Shown here piece by piece: positions 63,156-64,000 of a DNA stretch of 64,000 nucleotides. The stretch's first letter is position 1; every line of letters begins with the position of its first letter. The translations under genes were made by a program, and so were the position numbers. Under the pieces are notes generated by a model that searched no databases, had not been told where the DNA came from, and saw only the letters and a list, made by a program, of their open reading frames with translations. The DNA lies in assembly GCF_022179445.1 (NCBI RefSeq), contig NZ_BPQU01000002.1:1-64000 (forward strand). The letters run 5' to 3'. This DNA comes from Methylobacterium mesophilicum. GTDB taxonomy: Bacteria; Pseudomonadota; Alphaproteobacteria; Rhizobiales; Beijerinckiaceae.

Positions 63156-64000
63156 TTGGTTCGTTACGAGGTCGATGGCGGCGTGGCCGTGCTCACGCTG
63201 GCCAACCCGCCGGTCAACGCGCTCGGCGCCGCGCTGCGGGCTGCCCTCGATGCCGCCCTGGCCCGGGCGGAGGCGGACGATTCGGTGCGCGCCGTCGTGC
63301 TGGCGGCCGAGGGCAAGGTGTTCGTCGGCGGGGCCGACATCTCGGAATTCGGCAAGCCGCCCCAGGCGCCGAGCCTGCCCGACGTGCTGGTGCGGCTCGA
63401 TGCCGGCCGGAAGCCGGTGGTGGCGGCGATCGGCGGCGCGGCGCTCGGCGGCGGGCTGGAGCTGGCGATGGCCTGCCACGGCCGGATCGCGGCGCCGGCG
63501 GCCAAGCTCGGCCTGCCGGAGATCAAGCTCGGGATCATCCCGGGGGCCGGCGGAACGCAGCGTCTGCCACGCCTGATCGGGCCGGACGCCGCCTTCACCA
63601 TGATGCTCACCGGCACGCCGGTCTCGGCCGAGACGGCCGCGGGGCTGGGCATCGTCGACGCCGTGGTGCTGGGCGACCTCGTGCCGGCGGCCCGCACCCG
63701 GGCTCTGGAACTGGCCGATTCCGGCGCCCTGCCGCGGGTGCGCGACCGGGCGGACAGGCTGACCCCGGAGGCAAGGCAGAGTTTCGAGTCGCTGGCCGAG
63801 GAGGCGGTGAAGCGCGATCCGCAGGCGACCAACGTCCGCGCCCTGGTCCGGGCCGTGCGGGCCGGCCTGGACCCGGACGCGTTCGACGCGGCGGTCGCCG
63901 TGGAGCGGGACGAGTTCCGCACGCTGGTGGAGGATCCGCGCTCCAAGGCCCTGCGCTACGCCTTCTTCGCCGAGCGCGAGGCGGCCCGGGTGCCGGGCCT
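63156..64000 (+). CDS. FadJ-type multifunctional enoyl-CoA hydratase/3-hydroxyacyl-CoA dehydrogenase (partial, 5' end)
   Basis: The first 281 codons of a longer gene that runs off the window. The N-terminal crotonase domain is complete: VAVLTLANPPVNALGAALRA, FVGGADISEFG, the oxyanion region AIGGAALGGGLELAMACHGR, and LPEIKLGIIPGAGGTQRLPR with the catalytic Glu. The frame then reaches the linker SKALRYAFFAEREAARVPG, which in this family leads into the NAD-binding dehydrogenase domain. A TTG start at 63156 with AAGGAAG at 63142 fits the family N terminus; no in-frame ATG is close. It performs two steps of beta-oxidation and is divergent from an IclR-containing operon. Confidence 0.88.
   Translation, partial: MVRYEVDGGVAVLTLANPPVNALGAALRAALDAALARAEADDSVRAVVLAAEGKVFVGGADISEFGKPPQAPSLPDVLVRLDAGRKPVVAAIGGAALGGGLELAMACHGRIAAPAAKLGLPEIKLGIIPGAGGTQRLPRLIGPDAAFTMMLTGTPVSAETAAGLGIVDAVVLGDLVPAARTRALELADSGALPRVRDRADRLTPEARQSFESLAEEAVKRDPQATNVRALVRAVRAGLDPDAFDAAVAVERDEFRTLVEDPRSKALRYAFFAEREAARVPG

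Noticed and set aside
63133..63576. ATG at 63133 as the FadJ-type start
   Set aside because: It is in another frame, lies inside the palindrome, and its translation has no crotonase motif. The TTG at 63156 starts the frame with the full domain.

Overview
High-GC (roughly 70%) chromosomal DNA of an alphaproteobacterium, most likely a Methylobacterium-type member of the Rhizobiales. The reasons are a XoxF5-like lanthanide methanol dehydrogenase, an EcfG-family sigma factor with a NepR-like segment, a DUF1236 protein, a NDUFA9-like protein, and GC-rich palindromic intergenic repeats. No rRNA, tRNA, CRISPR array, insertion sequence or prophage was recognised. The assignment to a genus is inference from gene content.

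Layout. 214-3096 (minus): a class I cytochrome P450 system (ferredoxin, ferredoxin reductase, P450). 3060-4108 (plus): an HTH fragment and a secreted Ala/Pro-rich protein. 4075-14776 (minus): a catabolic and uptake block, with a branched-chain-type ABC importer (binding protein, LivH, LivM, fused LivG-LivF) followed by acyl-CoA dehydrogenase, a phosphotransferase-fold kinase, two SDRs and an acyl-CoA ligase. This set resembles the levulinate/4-hydroxyacid (lva) route. 15101-20422 (plus): cyclase-family hydrolase, 3-hydroxyacyl-CoA-dehydrogenase-like enzyme, SDR, beta-keto acid cleavage enzyme and another binding protein. 20435-28086: PdxI-like reductase with divergent LysR, solitary xoxF, LOG protein, LysM protein, MocR regulator and DUF1127. 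28185-33741: Atm1-type exporter, a nitrate/sulfonate-type ABC importer and a beta-hydroxyacid dehydrogenase. 34101-36154: psd, pssA, mscL. 36189-39412: a small conserved protein, DUF1236, a sigma factor with an N-terminal NepR-like domain, glutamine amidotransferase and an XRE regulator.

39409-50788 (minus): one respiratory cluster encoding alternative complex III (actA, actB, a fused actC-actD, actE, actF, plus a small membrane protein) directly followed by a caa3-type oxidase (coxB with fused cytochrome c, coxA, coxC, subunit IV). The genes are mostly joined by 4-base overlaps. They would move electrons from quinol to cytochrome c and on to oxygen.

51161-59062 (plus, mostly): a large ABC-exporter-like protein with a degenerate nucleotide site and three copies of the NLLFG-type motif, an L,D-transpeptidase, a metallo-hydrolase, a NDUFA9-like protein, a six-hairpin repeat and a sugar-nucleotide epimerase. 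59070-62855 (minus): CoA transferase, IclR regulator, enoyl-CoA hydratase and nitronate monooxygenase. These diverge from a partial FadJ-type gene (63156 to the window end), and two near-identical palindromes lie between them as likely IclR sites.

Most notable: the ABC-like protein with three NLLFG modules, the NepR-EcfG fusion, the act/caa3 cluster with its ActC-ActD fusion, and the kinase/dehydrogenase catabolic module. Starts were chosen by motif alignment, ribosome-binding sequence and 4-base overlaps. All functions are read from sequence only.
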